64,000 nucleotides of DNA from an uncultured bacterium (GTDB lineage Bacteria > Planctomycetota > GCA-002687715). The number at the start of each line of letters is the position of its first letter. Position 1 is the first letter of the stretch. Where the stretch lies: positions 128,230 through 192,229 of the forward strand of contig CADEGH010000007.1 in NCBI GenBank assembly GCA_902826835.1, read 5' to 3'. A program made the translations under genes and the position numbers. The notes under the pieces are model-generated. The model worked only from the letters and a program-made list of their open reading frames with translations, was not told where the DNA came from and did not search any database. This document shows, one piece after another, positions 54,721 through 63,823 of this stretch.

Positions 54721-56412
54721 TCAGAAGGACGCCAAGGTTTCGCGCACCACCTCTTCCGGGGTGGTTTCCCCATCGAAGATGGCCCGCAGTCCGGAATCCC
54801 GCAGCGAGCGCATGCCATGCTCCCGCGCCAGGTCGCGAAATCGGGTGAGGGAGACTCCGTCCGTGATCGCCGCCGAGAGAGCGTCGTTCATCACGAGGAA
54901 CTCGAAGATGGCCATCCGCCCCCGGTACCCGGTGCCGTGGCACTCCTGGCAACCCTTCCCGAACGCAAATTTGCGATCCCCCACTTCGGACCGAGTGAGC
55001 CCGAGTTCCATCAGCACTTCATCCAAGGGGATCGCGAAGGTCTTGCACTTCTTGCAGATGCGTCGCACCAGGCGCTGCGCGACGATGCCCTCGAGGACCG
55101 CGGCAACGAGATAGGGCTCGACTCCGATGTCGACAAGGCGCGTAACTGCGGTGGGGGCATCGTTCGTGTGCAGGGTCGAAAACACGAGATGCCCGGTCAG
55201 CGCCGCCTCGACCGCGATCTGGCCGGTCTCTTTGTCCCGGATCTCCCCTACCAGAATCTTGTCGGGGTCCTGGCGCAGGATGGAACGAAGGCAAGTCGCG
55301 TAGGTAACGCCGATTTCTTCGTTGACCTGGACCTGCACCACTCCGTCGAGGTCGTACTCGACCGGATCCTCGGTGGTGATGATCTTCGTGCCCGGATCGT
55401 TGATCGCGTTCAAGCACGAATAGAGAGTGGTGGTCTTGCCGGAGCCGGTGGGGCCGGTCACGAGGACGATTCCGTGTGGACGATCGATGAGATCGCGCAC
55501 GAGCCGGAGATCGTCGGCCCGCAATCCCAGATTCTCGATATCGAGGCTGACCACGCTGCGATCCAAGATGCGCATCACGCAGGATTCGCCGTACATGGTC
55601 GGTAGGGTGGATACGCGAATGTCGATCGCTCGTCCTCCGACCAAGAGCTCGATACGACCGTCCTGAGGTAGCCGGGTTTCGGCAATATCCAGACTGGCCA
55701 GCACCTTGACGCGCGAGATGAGGGCCACGGCCAGGTGTTTGGGCGGGGACCGCAATTCGAACAGGGTGCCGTCGACGCGATACCGGATCCGGAACTCCTC
55801 TTCGTAAGGCTCGAAGTGAATGTCGCTCGACCGGTCGCGGATGGCGGCGAGGAGAATGTGATTGAGGAGCCGAACCACGGGGGCGGAACGGGCCAACGCC
55901 GCGGCATCGTCGATCGATCCTTTGGCCTGGGCCTCGAGCGTATCGAGTAGCGCGTCCAAATCGTCTTCGGGGGCGAAACTCTTCGCCAACACGGCATTGA
56001 TCGCGTCCTCCGAAGCGAGGGCGCCCTTGACCGTGAGGCCCGTCATGAAACCGATGTCGTTCAAGACGGCGGTGTTCATGGGGTCCGCCAAGGCCACGCT
56101 CAGTTCGCGACCTTCGAGCGCGAACGGGACGACGCGGAACGCCTGCGCCGTTTCTGGGTCGACCTTCGCCAACACGTCTTTGGGAATCTGGATCTTCGCC
56201 AGATCGACAGTGGTCATCCCGGACTGTTCGGCCAGGGCCTTCAAGACCTGGTCTTTCGTGACCATTCCGAGTTCGATCAGGATTTGGCCGATCTGACCAC
56301 CCCGGTCCCGCTGAGCGGCCAGGGCTTCTTGGATCTGACCTTGACTGACGGCGCGATGGTCCTTCAGGATTTGGCCCAAAAGTCGACGCGCCCCGGTTGC
56401 TGCATTCGCCAT
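54721..56412 (-). CDS. pilB: PilB/GspE-type assembly ATPase (second copy)
   Basis: A hexameric ATPase that powers pilus extension or type II secretion. The 563-residue protein has an N-terminal MshEN-type domain (LLGQILKDHRAVSQGQIQEA), Walker A GPTGSGKTT (320-328), the Asp box (EIRD), Walker B-like ILVGEIRDKE, the His box (STLHTND) and a tetracysteine zinc motif (ICKKC at about 453-456; CQEC at 488-491). GAGGA seven bases before the ATG supports the start. It sits between pilT and pilC, but a paralog lies at 57514-59223; which one serves which machine is not clear from sequence. Confidence 0.92.
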   Translation of the reverse strand: MANAATGARRLLGQILKDHRAVSQGQIQEALAAQRDRGGQIGQILIELGMVTKDQVLKALAEQSGMTTVDLAKIQIPKDVLAKVDPETAQAFRVVPFALEGRELSVALADPMNTAVLNDIGFMTGLTVKGALASEDAINAVLAKSFAPEDDLDALLDTLEAQAKGSIDDAAALARSAPVVRLLNHILLAAIRDRSSDIHFEPYEEEFRIRYRVDGTLFELRSPPKHLAVALISRVKVLASLDIAETRLPQDGRIELLVGGRAIDIRVSTLPTMYGESCVMRILDRSVVSLDIENLGLRADDLRLVRDLIDRPHGIVLVTGPTGSGKTTTLYSCLNAINDPGTKIITTEDPVEYDLDGVVQVQVNEEIGVTYATCLRSILRQDPDKILVGEIRDKETGQIAVEAALTGHLVFSTLHTNDAPTAVTRLVDIGVEPYLVAAVLEGIVAQRLVRRICKKCKTFAIPLDEVLMELGLTRSEVGDRKFAFGKGCQECHGTGYRGRMAIFEFLVMNDALSAAITDGVSLTRFRDLAREHGMRSLRDSGLRAIFDGETTPEEVVRETLASF

Positions 56413-56421
56413 GGGAGATCC

Positions 56422-57474
56422 TCAGGTCGCCAGTCGGTTGCGCATTTCGGTTCGATCTTGGGCGAACTCGAGTGCGGAATCGGAAGTGATTTTTCCCTCT
56501 TTGAAGAGCTGGTGAAGGTGTTCGTCGAGGAGAATCATGCCGCGCTTTTTCCCGGTTTGGATGTCCGATGGGATTTTGAAGGTCTCGTTCTTGCGGATGT
56601 AGTTCTCGATCGCGGGAGTGTTGATCATGATTTCGAAGGCGGCCACCACTCCGCCTTCCTTCTTCGGTACGAGTAGCTGGCTTACCACCGCCACGATGCT
56701 CAACGCCAATTGGGTCCGGACCTGTTCCTGCTGATCCTGCGGGAAGGAGTCGATGATGCGGTCGACGGTGCGCGCACTGCCGGTGGTATGGAGTGTTCCG
56801 AAGACGAGGTGGCCGGTTTCCGCGGCAGTGATCGCGGTACTGATGGTCTCGTAGTCGCGCATTTCCCCGAGGAGGATCACATCCGGGTCTTGGCGAAGCA
56901 CACGTCGCATCGCCTCACCGAAGGTCGGGACGTGCACGCCCACCTCGCGCTGGGTGATCACGCAGCGTTTGTGGGGGTGGTAGTACTCGATTGGGTCTTC
57001 GATGGTGACAATGTGTTTGTCCTGCGTGCGATTGATCTCGTCGATCATCGTGGCGAGGGTGGTCGTCTTTCCCGATCCGGTGGGGCCGGTCACGAGGATC
57101 AGCCCGCGCGTACGCGTCAACAAATCGCGCACGTGATCCGGGAGTCCGACCTGTTCGAAGGTCAAGATGCGATTGGGAATGAGACGCATCACGAGCCCGT
57201 ATCCGCCCTTTTCGGCGAAGGCGCTCACGCGGAACCGGGCTTCGGTCTCGAAACTGGCCGCAAAGTCGGCCGACCCCTTGCTTTCAAGTTCCGGCTGGAG
57301 GCGGGCGGGCAGAACCTGGCGGACCAAGGTCTCGGAGGCTTCCGGCGTCAATTCCTCCGACTGAAGGTCACGTAGGCGTCCGTGCAGGCGCAACACCGGC
57401 TTTCGGCCGACCCGGATGTGGATGTCGCTCGCACCCTGACGCACACAGGTCTTCATCAGCGAATGGATGTCCAT
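56422..57474 (-). CDS. pilT: Twitching motility retraction ATPase PilT
   Basis: The ATPase that depolymerises type IV pili. The 350-residue length and the motif order fit PilT: VRQGASDIHIRVGRKP at the N-terminus, Walker A GPTGSGKTT (130-138), the Asp box (TIEDPIEY), Walker B LLGEMRD, the His box (GTLHT) and a C-terminal motif resembling AIRNLIRE (PAIENYIRKN). It has no zinc motif, as expected. Its presence implies retractable pili rather than only a type II secretion system. Confidence 0.94.
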   Translation of the reverse strand: MDIHSLMKTCVRQGASDIHIRVGRKPVLRLHGRLRDLQSEELTPEASETLVRQVLPARLQPELESKGSADFAASFETEARFRVSAFAEKGGYGLVMRLIPNRILTFEQVGLPDHVRDLLTRTRGLILVTGPTGSGKTTTLATMIDEINRTQDKHIVTIEDPIEYYHPHKRCVITQREVGVHVPTFGEAMRRVLRQDPDVILLGEMRDYETISTAITAAETGHLVFGTLHTTGSARTVDRIIDSFPQDQQEQVRTQLALSIVAVVSQLLVPKKEGGVVAAFEIMINTPAIENYIRKNETFKIPSDIQTGKKRGMILLDEHLHQLFKEGKITSDSALEFAQDRTEMRNRLAT

Positions 57475-57513
57475 GTTTGGTCTCGGTTCGAATCATGCGG
57501 ACGAAGAGCTCGA

Positions 57514-59223
57514 TCAGGACGCCGCGCCGACGGCTTCCTTCGACAGGACGCGCAGGATCTCTTCCAAGGAGGTGGAGCCGTTGAGAATTTTGCGATGGGC
57601 GTCTCGTCTGAGGGAAACCATGCCTCCGCTCGATTGCGCGAGCGAGCGGATCTCCCCGGTGGGAGCCCCGCGGAACACCGCCTCCCGCAAGTCGGGAGAC
57701 ATCTCCAACAGCTCGAAGATGCCGAGCCGACCTCGGTAGCCGGTTCCCCGACAGTCGTCACAGCCAACGCCGCGGTAGAGGGTATTCCCCTCGAGTTTGG
57801 CCGCATCGAGACCCACCGCTTCGAGGTCGCCCTTGGCAGGCTCGTACGCCTTCTTGCACCGCGGGCACAGCTTGCGGATAAGCCGCTGCGCGAGGATGGC
57901 GGTGATCGCGGAGCTGACGAGGAAGGGCGCGATCCCCATATCGATCAGGCGGGTGAGCGCTGACGAAGCGTCGTTCGTGTGCAGGGTCGAAAACACCAAG
58001 TGGCCGGTCAAGGCCGCCTGAATGGCGATGCCGGCGGTTTCCGGATCCCGGATTTCGCCGACGAGGATGATGTTCGGAGCCTGTCGCAGCATCGCCCGGA
58101 GAATGCGCGCGAAGTCGAGACCGATGCCGTGCTGCACTTGGCATTGGTTGATGCCGGGCAAGAGGTACTCGACGGGATTCTCGGCCGTGATGATCTTGAC
58201 ATTCGGCTTGTTCAGATCCTGGAGAGCCGCATAGAGCGTGGTCGTCTTGCCCGATCCGGTGGGACCGGTCACGAGCACGATCCCGTTGGGGCGCTTGATG
58301 AGCCGCTGGAAGCGAGCGTGATCGGCCCCGTCGAACCCGAGTCTCTCCATGCTGACGAGGCCGGTTTGTTTGTCGAGGAGGCGCATGACCAAGCTTTCGC
58401 CATGCGTAGCCGGGAGAGCCGAGACGCGGATGTCCACCGCCCTCTCCCCGACCCGCGACTCGATGCGGCCGTCCTGCGGTTTGCGCTTTTCGGCGATGTC
58501 CATTCCGGCCATGAGCTTCAGGCGGGACAAGATCGCGCCTTGGATCGCCTTGGGATAGTCGTTGACCACCCGGCAGACCCCGTCCATGCGGAATCGCACC
58601 CGGACCCGATCCGCCATCGGCTCGATGTGGATATCGGAGGCCCGCGCCTTGGACGCATCTTCGATCGTGTTCTGAACGAGGCGGATGATCGGGGCGTCGT
58701 CATCGGCGGTGGGGCTGCCTTTGACCTTCCGCCCGACGTCTCCCGTGGTTCCGACGTCCCGTTTCGTGATGCCGTAGTACCGCTCCAGGCCGACCCGCAT
58801 CGACTCTTCGGTGGTCAGGGCGCACCGAAACTCCACGCCCAAGATGAACCGGAGGTGTTCGAGCTGGAAGACCGCCAAGGGATCGGTCACCGCGAGGATG
58901 ATGCGACCCGGCCCCTCGACTTTGACCGGGAGTACGCTGTGCTCCTCGGCCACTTCTTTGGGGATGGCCGCGATGACCTCCGGAGCGATCCGGCCCTTCG
59001 CGATATCCACGAAGGGAATCCCCGCCTGACGGGCGAGCGCCCTGAAGACGTCCTCCTCCCGGCAGTGCCCGAGGCGCATGAGGCACTCGCCGAGCCGAAG
59101 CTTGGTCTCCTTTTGATACCGGAGCCCGTCCGCAAGTCCCTCGGGAGTGAGGACTCCGGCCGCGCTCAAGATTTCACCGATCAACTTGCGTCCGCCGGGC
59201 GTCGTCGCTGCGTTCATAGTCAT
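57514..59223 (-). CDS. PilB/GspE-type assembly ATPase (first copy)
   Basis: A 569-residue paralog of the ATPase at 54721. It has an MshEN-type N-terminus (LIGEILSAAGVLTPEGLADG), Walker A GPTGSGKTT (320-328), Walker B ILVGEIRDPE, the His box (STLHTND) and two zinc Cys pairs (LCPRC, CDDC). The segment before Walker B reads LRQAPN rather than LRQDPD. The start is one of two in-frame ATGs (59223 or 59217). A candidate promoter lies just upstream, so this is probably the first gene of the pilus-motor operon. Confidence 0.92.
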   Translation of the reverse strand: MTMNAATTPGGRKLIGEILSAAGVLTPEGLADGLRYQKETKLRLGECLMRLGHCREEDVFRALARQAGIPFVDIAKGRIAPEVIAAIPKEVAEEHSVLPVKVEGPGRIILAVTDPLAVFQLEHLRFILGVEFRCALTTEESMRVGLERYYGITKRDVGTTGDVGRKVKGSPTADDDAPIIRLVQNTIEDASKARASDIHIEPMADRVRVRFRMDGVCRVVNDYPKAIQGAILSRLKLMAGMDIAEKRKPQDGRIESRVGERAVDIRVSALPATHGESLVMRLLDKQTGLVSMERLGFDGADHARFQRLIKRPNGIVLVTGPTGSGKTTTLYAALQDLNKPNVKIITAENPVEYLLPGINQCQVQHGIGLDFARILRAMLRQAPNIILVGEIRDPETAGIAIQAALTGHLVFSTLHTNDASSALTRLIDMGIAPFLVSSAITAILAQRLIRKLCPRCKKAYEPAKGDLEAVGLDAAKLEGNTLYRGVGCDDCRGTGYRGRLGIFELLEMSPDLREAVFRGAPTGEIRSLAQSSGGMVSLRRDAHRKILNGSTSLEEILRVLSKEAVGAAS

Positions 59224-59244
59224 GGTGGAGGGACAGGGGCTCGC

Positions 59245-59273
59245 ATCATCGGGAAGGAAGCTCGCCGGGTCAA
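59245..59273 (-). promoter_or_regulatory. Candidate sigma-70 promoter of the pilus ATPase operon
   Basis: On the minus strand TTGACC (59273-59268) is followed after 17 bp by GATGAT (59250-59245). The -35 matches 5 of 6 and the -10 4 of 6. The start point would be about 15 bp before the ATG of the first PilB-like gene. It lies in the divergent gap with the lipoprotein gene. Confidence 0.4.
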
Positions 59274-59336
59274 GGTCAACTCGTCCGAAGGACGGGCTTC
59301 GGCTAACCTGCCCCCGGCAATCTCCGAGGAAAACCG

Positions 59337-60068
59337 ATGAAATCTTGGGTCCTCCTTTTTTCTTTGTCCCTGGCCTCCTGCGCCTCGTGCCCGCCCTGCC
59401 CGGAAACGGTGCGGCTGCCCTTCCAAAACCTCTCGACTCCCGAAGGCGGCCTCCAGTACTTCCAAGCCGCCATGCAATTGAAGGATGAGACCGCTCCTCG
59501 CCACCAGTACCTCTGCTTCTCCGAGTTCATGAAACGGGCGGAAGAAGCGAAAACCGGGGACGCCTGGACGCTCGGCAATTTTCTGCTCGTACGAGATCGC
59601 GTGAAGGAACGGGTAGAAGCGAAGGTGGGGAATCTCGAAGACTTGGAGGTGGGCACCGCCAAGCTCGTTGCCGGCCGACCGGACTTCGCCGAGGTTCCCG
59701 TCAAGTCCGGGGGCCGCACCGAAACCGTTCAGATGATCCTGGAAATCGAGTACACGATCACCTTCGATGATCCGACTTTGGGGTCCGTGGTCGGCCAAGT
59801 TCCCTTCGGAACCGACCCGTTGAAGCTCACCGATCGGGAGCTGCTTTTGAGGCTCGTGCTCGCCGAGAAGCTCCCCACCTCCGGAGCCTCGATCCACCGC
59901 ATCACCTTCGAGCGCGCCTGGAAGATTGCCGGGGTCAAGGGAAGCGACCTTGCGGCCGACATCGGCAGGACCATCCGTGAGGCCGAGAAGAAGCCGACTG
60001 AACCCAAACCTGCCCCAGCTAAACCAGCCCCCAAGGTGCTAGCGCCCAATCCAAGGCGAGCCTTCTGA
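59337..60068 (+). CDS. Lipoprotein of unknown function
   Basis: A 243-residue predicted lipoprotein: GAGGA six bases before the ATG, and a signal peptide ending in SLASC (Cys15), followed by more Cys (ASCPPC). The mature part has a helical region (LQYFQAAMQLKDETAPRHQ), then beta-rich sequence, and ends in a Lys/Pro/Ala-rich tail. No family recognised. It is divergent from the pilus ATPase operon and converges on the yebC gene with a 16-bp gap. Confidence 0.6.
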   Translation: MKSWVLLFSLSLASCASCPPCPETVRLPFQNLSTPEGGLQYFQAAMQLKDETAPRHQYLCFSEFMKRAEEAKTGDAWTLGNFLLVRDRVKERVEAKVGNLEDLEVGTAKLVAGRPDFAEVPVKSGGRTETVQMILEIEYTITFDDPTLGSVVGQVPFGTDPLKLTDRELLLRLVLAEKLPTSGASIHRITFERAWKIAGVKGSDLAADIGRTIREAEKKPTEPKPAPAKPAPKVLAPNPRRAF

Positions 60069-60084
60069 TCAAGCCGACGCCGCG

Positions 60085-60843
60085 TCAATCCTCGAGGGAA
60101 AGACGCTCGAGAATCGGATCGGGGATGTCGAAATTGGCGTGAACCGTGCTGACGTCGTCGTGCTCGTCGAGAACTTCGACGAGCTTGAGGATCTTCGCGG
60201 CGACGTCTTCGTCCGAGACATCCACTTTCATGGTGGGAAGGTAGGAGACCGCGGCGCTGGCCGGAGTCAGGGAAGCCGCCTGGAGGGCTTTGCGAAGGGC
60301 GGTGAACCGCTCGGGCGCACCGGTCACGAGCCACTGCTCCCCCTCCAGCGCCACGTCTTCTCCCCCGGCTTCGAGCACGAGTTCCACCAGGCGGTCCTCC
60401 AAGACCGCGTCTTTCGAAAATGTGAAGATGGCCTTGCGCACGAACAGGTGGGAAACGCACCCGCTTCCCCCCATGTTGCCTCCCGCCTTCTCGAAGATTT
60501 TCTTCATCTCGGGCGCGGTGCGATGGCGGTTGTCCGTGAGGCTCTCGATCATGAGCGCGACTCCGCCCGGGCCGTAACCCTCGTAGATCACCTCTTCGAC
60601 GCTGTCCACGGCGCCGGTGCCGGCGGCGGCGTGGATGGCTCGTTCGATGCGCTCCCGCGGCATGTTGGACTCACGAGCCTTCTCGATCGCGTAGACCAAA
60701 GCCAGGTTCATGTCGGGGTCGGGTCCGGCTTGTTTGACGGCGGCCATGATCGCCTTCGAGCACTTGGAGAAGAGGATGCCCTTACGCTTGTCCTGGGCGC
60801 CCTTGCGATGCTTGATGTTGGCCCACTTATTATGGCCCGCCAT
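60085..60843 (-). CDS. yebC: YebC/PmpR-family protein (TACO1-like)
   Basis: A 252-residue protein of a nearly universal family now linked to translation of difficult (proline-rich) sequences and, in some species, to transcription regulation. It begins with the family signature GHNKWANIKHRKGAQDKRKG, then NMPRERIERAI and YEGYGPGGVALMIE, and ends with a DDVSTVHANFDIPD motif. Normal length. It is monocistronic on the minus strand, between a lipoprotein gene and the helicase gene. Confidence 0.95.
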   Translation of the reverse strand: MAGHNKWANIKHRKGAQDKRKGILFSKCSKAIMAAVKQAGPDPDMNLALVYAIEKARESNMPRERIERAIHAAAGTGAVDSVEEVIYEGYGPGGVALMIESLTDNRHRTAPEMKKIFEKAGGNMGGSGCVSHLFVRKAIFTFSKDAVLEDRLVELVLEAGGEDVALEGEQWLVTGAPERFTALRKALQAASLTPASAAVSYLPTMKVDVSDEDVAAKILKLVEVLDEHDDVSTVHANFDIPDPILERLSLED

Positions 60844-60961
60844 AACCCGGTAATCTCCTGCCCGCGGGATCTCCGCAAGCGTCCGAACGTATCGGCCAAA
60901 CCCGGGTGAGACAAGAGCTTACGGTCTTGCCATCCTCTAGGCCGCTGCTAGCTTCGGCGCC

Positions 60962-62959
60962 ATGCCATCGCCCCGGGCTCCGTCCTCCTCCCACTCCCGA
61001 GCCGTGGCTGCCTTCGAAGCGGCCCGCGGATTCCAACTCTTCCCCTTCCAGCGCGACGCGATCGAGGCGATCGAAGCAGGTAGGAGCGTGATCGTTTCGG
61101 CGCCCACCGGGGCTGGCAAGACGGTGGTCGCCGAATACGCCATCGAGCGAGCCCTCGAACTCTCCCGACGGGCGATCTACACGAGCCCCGTCAAAGCACT
61201 CTCGAACCAGAAGTATCGCGATTTCCAGGAGCGCTACGGCAATCGCATCGGGATCATGACCGGAGACGTCACGATCGAACCCGACGCCCCCATCCTGATC
61301 ATGACTACCGAGATCTTCCGCAACACGATCTTCGAAGACGCGTCGAAGGTGCGGGGGGTCAGCCACGTGATCATGGACGAGGTCCACTACATCGCAGACA
61401 GCGATCGGGGCACGGTGTGGGAAGAGAGCCTGCTGTTCGCCCCGAGCGAAATCCGCTTCGTCGGTCTGTCGGCCACGATATCCAATCTCGAGGAGTTTCG
61501 CGCCTGGGTGGAAAAAGTCCGCGAGGACCCGGTCGTTCTCGTGTCGACCGACGAACGGCCGGTACCACTGAAACACCAGGCCTACGTGCCCGGAGTCGGC
61601 GTTGTCCGAATCTCCGAGCTCAAACACCATCTGGATCCCGATCCGAGGCACCGACGGGTCGATCGCCGCGACACCGGGATGTTGGATCACCTCGAAGAGG
61701 CCCGACTCCTACCCGCCCTCTACTTTTGTTTCTCGCGCAAGGAGTGCGAAGCGCGGGCGCGCGGCGCGCGGCGTCGAAGGCTCCTGAGCCCCAGCGCGCG
61801 CGACAAGATTCTCGCCGACTTCGACTCTCTCTGCGAGAAGTATTCAATCGATCCTTCCGAGAATGCCACCGAGCTGCGGGAACTCGCCGGCCGTGGGATC
61901 CTCTATCACCACGCCGGACTCCTCCCGACGTTCAAGGACATAGTGGAACGGCTCTTTACCAGCGGTCAGGTGAAGCTGCTCTTCACGACCGAGACTTTTG
62001 CGCTCGGCGTGAACATGCCGGCGCGGGCCGTCGTTTTTTCGTCGTTGCGCAAGTTCGACGGCGTCAACTTCGACTACTTACCGACCCTCAACTACTACCA
62101 GATGGCCGGCCGTGCCGGCCGCCAGGGGCTCGACACCGAGGGCCATGTCTTCTCGGTGGTTCATCCCGGCGACGACACCGCGAAGGACGTGAAGTCGGTG
62201 GTGTTCGGCAAAGTGGCGCCCCTGATCAGCCGGTTCAATCTCTCCTACTCCGCCGTCCTCAATTTGCTCAGGCAGGTCGGATCCGGAGTGTTCGACGCCG
62301 CCGACCGGTCCTTCGCGTCCTGGCAAAAGAAGGGTCACGTCGGCAAACAGCGTGCCCTGCTCTCCGCGCGGTTGCGGGTGCTCGAGAAGCATGGCTACAT
62401 CTCGGGTCAGGAGCTCACCGGCAAAGGGCGATTCGCCGCCAAGCTGACCGGCTACGAAATCTCCATGACCGAGCTCTTTTGGGACGGCTGTTTCGAGGGT
62501 TTGAGTGCCGAGGACGCCGCCATTCTCATCGGTTCAATCGTGTTCGAACCGAGGCGCGGCGAGTTCCATCGTCGCATGGACTCCGCGGGGGTCACCGCGG
62601 TGTGGAATCGCGCCCGTAAACGAATCGCCGAATTCCAACGCACCGAGCGTAGCTTCGGCGTCGAAGACCCAATCCGTGAGTTGGACTTCGGCCTGTCAGG
62701 AACCCTCTTGGCCTGGATGCGCGGAACCTCGTTTCAGGAGATTCGCAGCTTCAGCTCCGGTCAGGACGGAGACCTCGTGCGGCAACTGCGGATGACGATC
62801 CAGATGCTGCGCCAGTTTGCGTGGGCGGTGAGCGCCGACAAAGCGCTCTCCGATCGGCTCAAGGAAGCAATGCGCCTGATCGACCGCAATGAGGTGGACG
62901 CGGAGCGACAGTTGCTCGCCGGCTCCGGTAGCGGCGCGCCAGACGATGATCGAGCCTGA
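60962..62959 (+). CDS. Ski2-like DExH-box helicase
   Basis: A 665-residue superfamily 2 helicase. Motif I is SAPTGAGKTVVAEYA, motif Ia TSPVKALSNQKY, motif II MDEVHY (DEVH), motif III LSATI and the C-terminal RecA part has TETFALGVNMPAR and QMAGRAGRQG. After a winged-helix region the C-terminus has a DSHCT-like section (SAEDAAILIGSIVFEPRRGE). This is the Ski2/Mtr4-HelY group, which usually unwinds RNA in 3'-5' direction. It is shorter than Mtr4 because the arch domain is absent. Neighbours give no clue to its RNA partner. Confidence 0.9.
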   Translation: MPSPRAPSSSHSRAVAAFEAARGFQLFPFQRDAIEAIEAGRSVIVSAPTGAGKTVVAEYAIERALELSRRAIYTSPVKALSNQKYRDFQERYGNRIGIMTGDVTIEPDAPILIMTTEIFRNTIFEDASKVRGVSHVIMDEVHYIADSDRGTVWEESLLFAPSEIRFVGLSATISNLEEFRAWVEKVREDPVVLVSTDERPVPLKHQAYVPGVGVVRISELKHHLDPDPRHRRVDRRDTGMLDHLEEARLLPALYFCFSRKECEARARGARRRRLLSPSARDKILADFDSLCEKYSIDPSENATELRELAGRGILYHHAGLLPTFKDIVERLFTSGQVKLLFTTETFALGVNMPARAVVFSSLRKFDGVNFDYLPTLNYYQMAGRAGRQGLDTEGHVFSVVHPGDDTAKDVKSVVFGKVAPLISRFNLSYSAVLNLLRQVGSGVFDAADRSFASWQKKGHVGKQRALLSARLRVLEKHGYISGQELTGKGRFAAKLTGYEISMTELFWDGCFEGLSAEDAAILIGSIVFEPRRGEFHRRMDSAGVTAVWNRARKRIAEFQRTERSFGVEDPIRELDFGLSGTLLAWMRGTSFQEIRSFSSGQDGDLVRQLRMTIQMLRQFAWAVSADKALSDRLKEAMRLIDRNEVDAERQLLAGSGSGAPDDDRA

Positions 62960-62986
62960 CCGCCGGCCGACGGGGAGCGTTCCGAA

Positions 62987-63823
62987 TCAGCGGACGGGCT
63001 CGAAAGCCGGCACATCGTCGTCGACGAGGATGTTCGTCAACTCGGTGGTGCCAGTGGCGGCAGCCGGCAGGTCCCGGCTCAGTCTCTCCACCGAATCCAG
63101 CAGCAGGTAGCGGCCAACCCGCTGGTAGCCGATCTTTTCGGCGGCCGACCAGGATTTCTCGGTGGAGCTGGCGGGGGTGTAGAGGTGCTGAATCGTCACC
63201 AGGACAAAGCGGTCGTCGCGGGCCTCCCACGTCTGGTGCAGGATGACTTCGTCGCCGTTCAGAAATTCGATGCGTGTGCGCCAGGGGAGCCGATCTCGCC
63301 CGACACGGATCGTGGTGCGGGCGACCTTCTTGGGCGCCAGCGGTTCGAACACGAGGCTGACTTGGACCTCGCCGTTAACCGTCTCTTCGACGACCCGACC
63401 CCGGTCATCGCCATACTCCTCAAAAAAGCCCCTCCCCAAGACCCGCTGCCGCAAATTGCGGGCGGACGCGTGGAGATGCTGAGTCATCTTGAGGCTCTGC
63501 TCCGGGGTCGGCGCCGGAGCAAGGGGTTTCAGTTCGCCCTTGGCGTCCACGAAGTCGACCCGATCTCCCAGCTCGCGCCTCCACGCATACCTGATTCGCT
63601 GACGCTCGGCTTGCGGCGTCTCGGCGCTGCCGGAGGCAAAGTCGAAACGGAGCGCCGCGAGATCGACCGGGCGGATGACTTTGCGATCCCACTCCTCGAT
63701 CCACGGTTTGGCCGCGTCGACCAGAGGGGGGCTCGAATTCGGAGTCGGCTGAGCCATGACGCCGCGGGCATCCAAGCACAAGATCAACGCCCATCCCGCG
63801 ACTGCGCCTAATTTGCAGGTCAT
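62987..63823 (-). CDS. Secreted protein of unknown function
   Basis: A 278-residue exported protein; the ATG at 63823 with GGAAAG upstream gives a signal peptide (AVAGWALILCLDARGVMAQ). The mature part alternates beta-strand and helical segments and is rich in charged residues. Motifs such as TRIEFLNGDEVILHQTWEAR suggest a beta-barrel- or lipocalin-like sheet, but I cannot name a family. It converges on the helicase gene. The 177 bp after its start to the window end hold no gene that I can support. Confidence 0.55.
   Translation of the reverse strand: MTCKLGAVAGWALILCLDARGVMAQPTPNSSPPLVDAAKPWIEEWDRKVIRPVDLAALRFDFASGSAETPQAERQRIRYAWRRELGDRVDFVDAKGELKPLAPAPTPEQSLKMTQHLHASARNLRQRVLGRGFFEEYGDDRGRVVEETVNGEVQVSLVFEPLAPKKVARTTIRVGRDRLPWRTRIEFLNGDEVILHQTWEARDDRFVLVTIQHLYTPASSTEKSWSAAEKIGYQRVGRYLLLDSVERLSRDLPAAATGTTELTNILVDDDVPAFEPVR

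Noticed and set aside
57475..57513. GGTTCGAATC, resembling a tRNA T-loop
   Set aside because: No acceptor, D or anticodon arms can be folded around it, and the surrounding 39 bp is the gap between pilT and the PilB-type gene.
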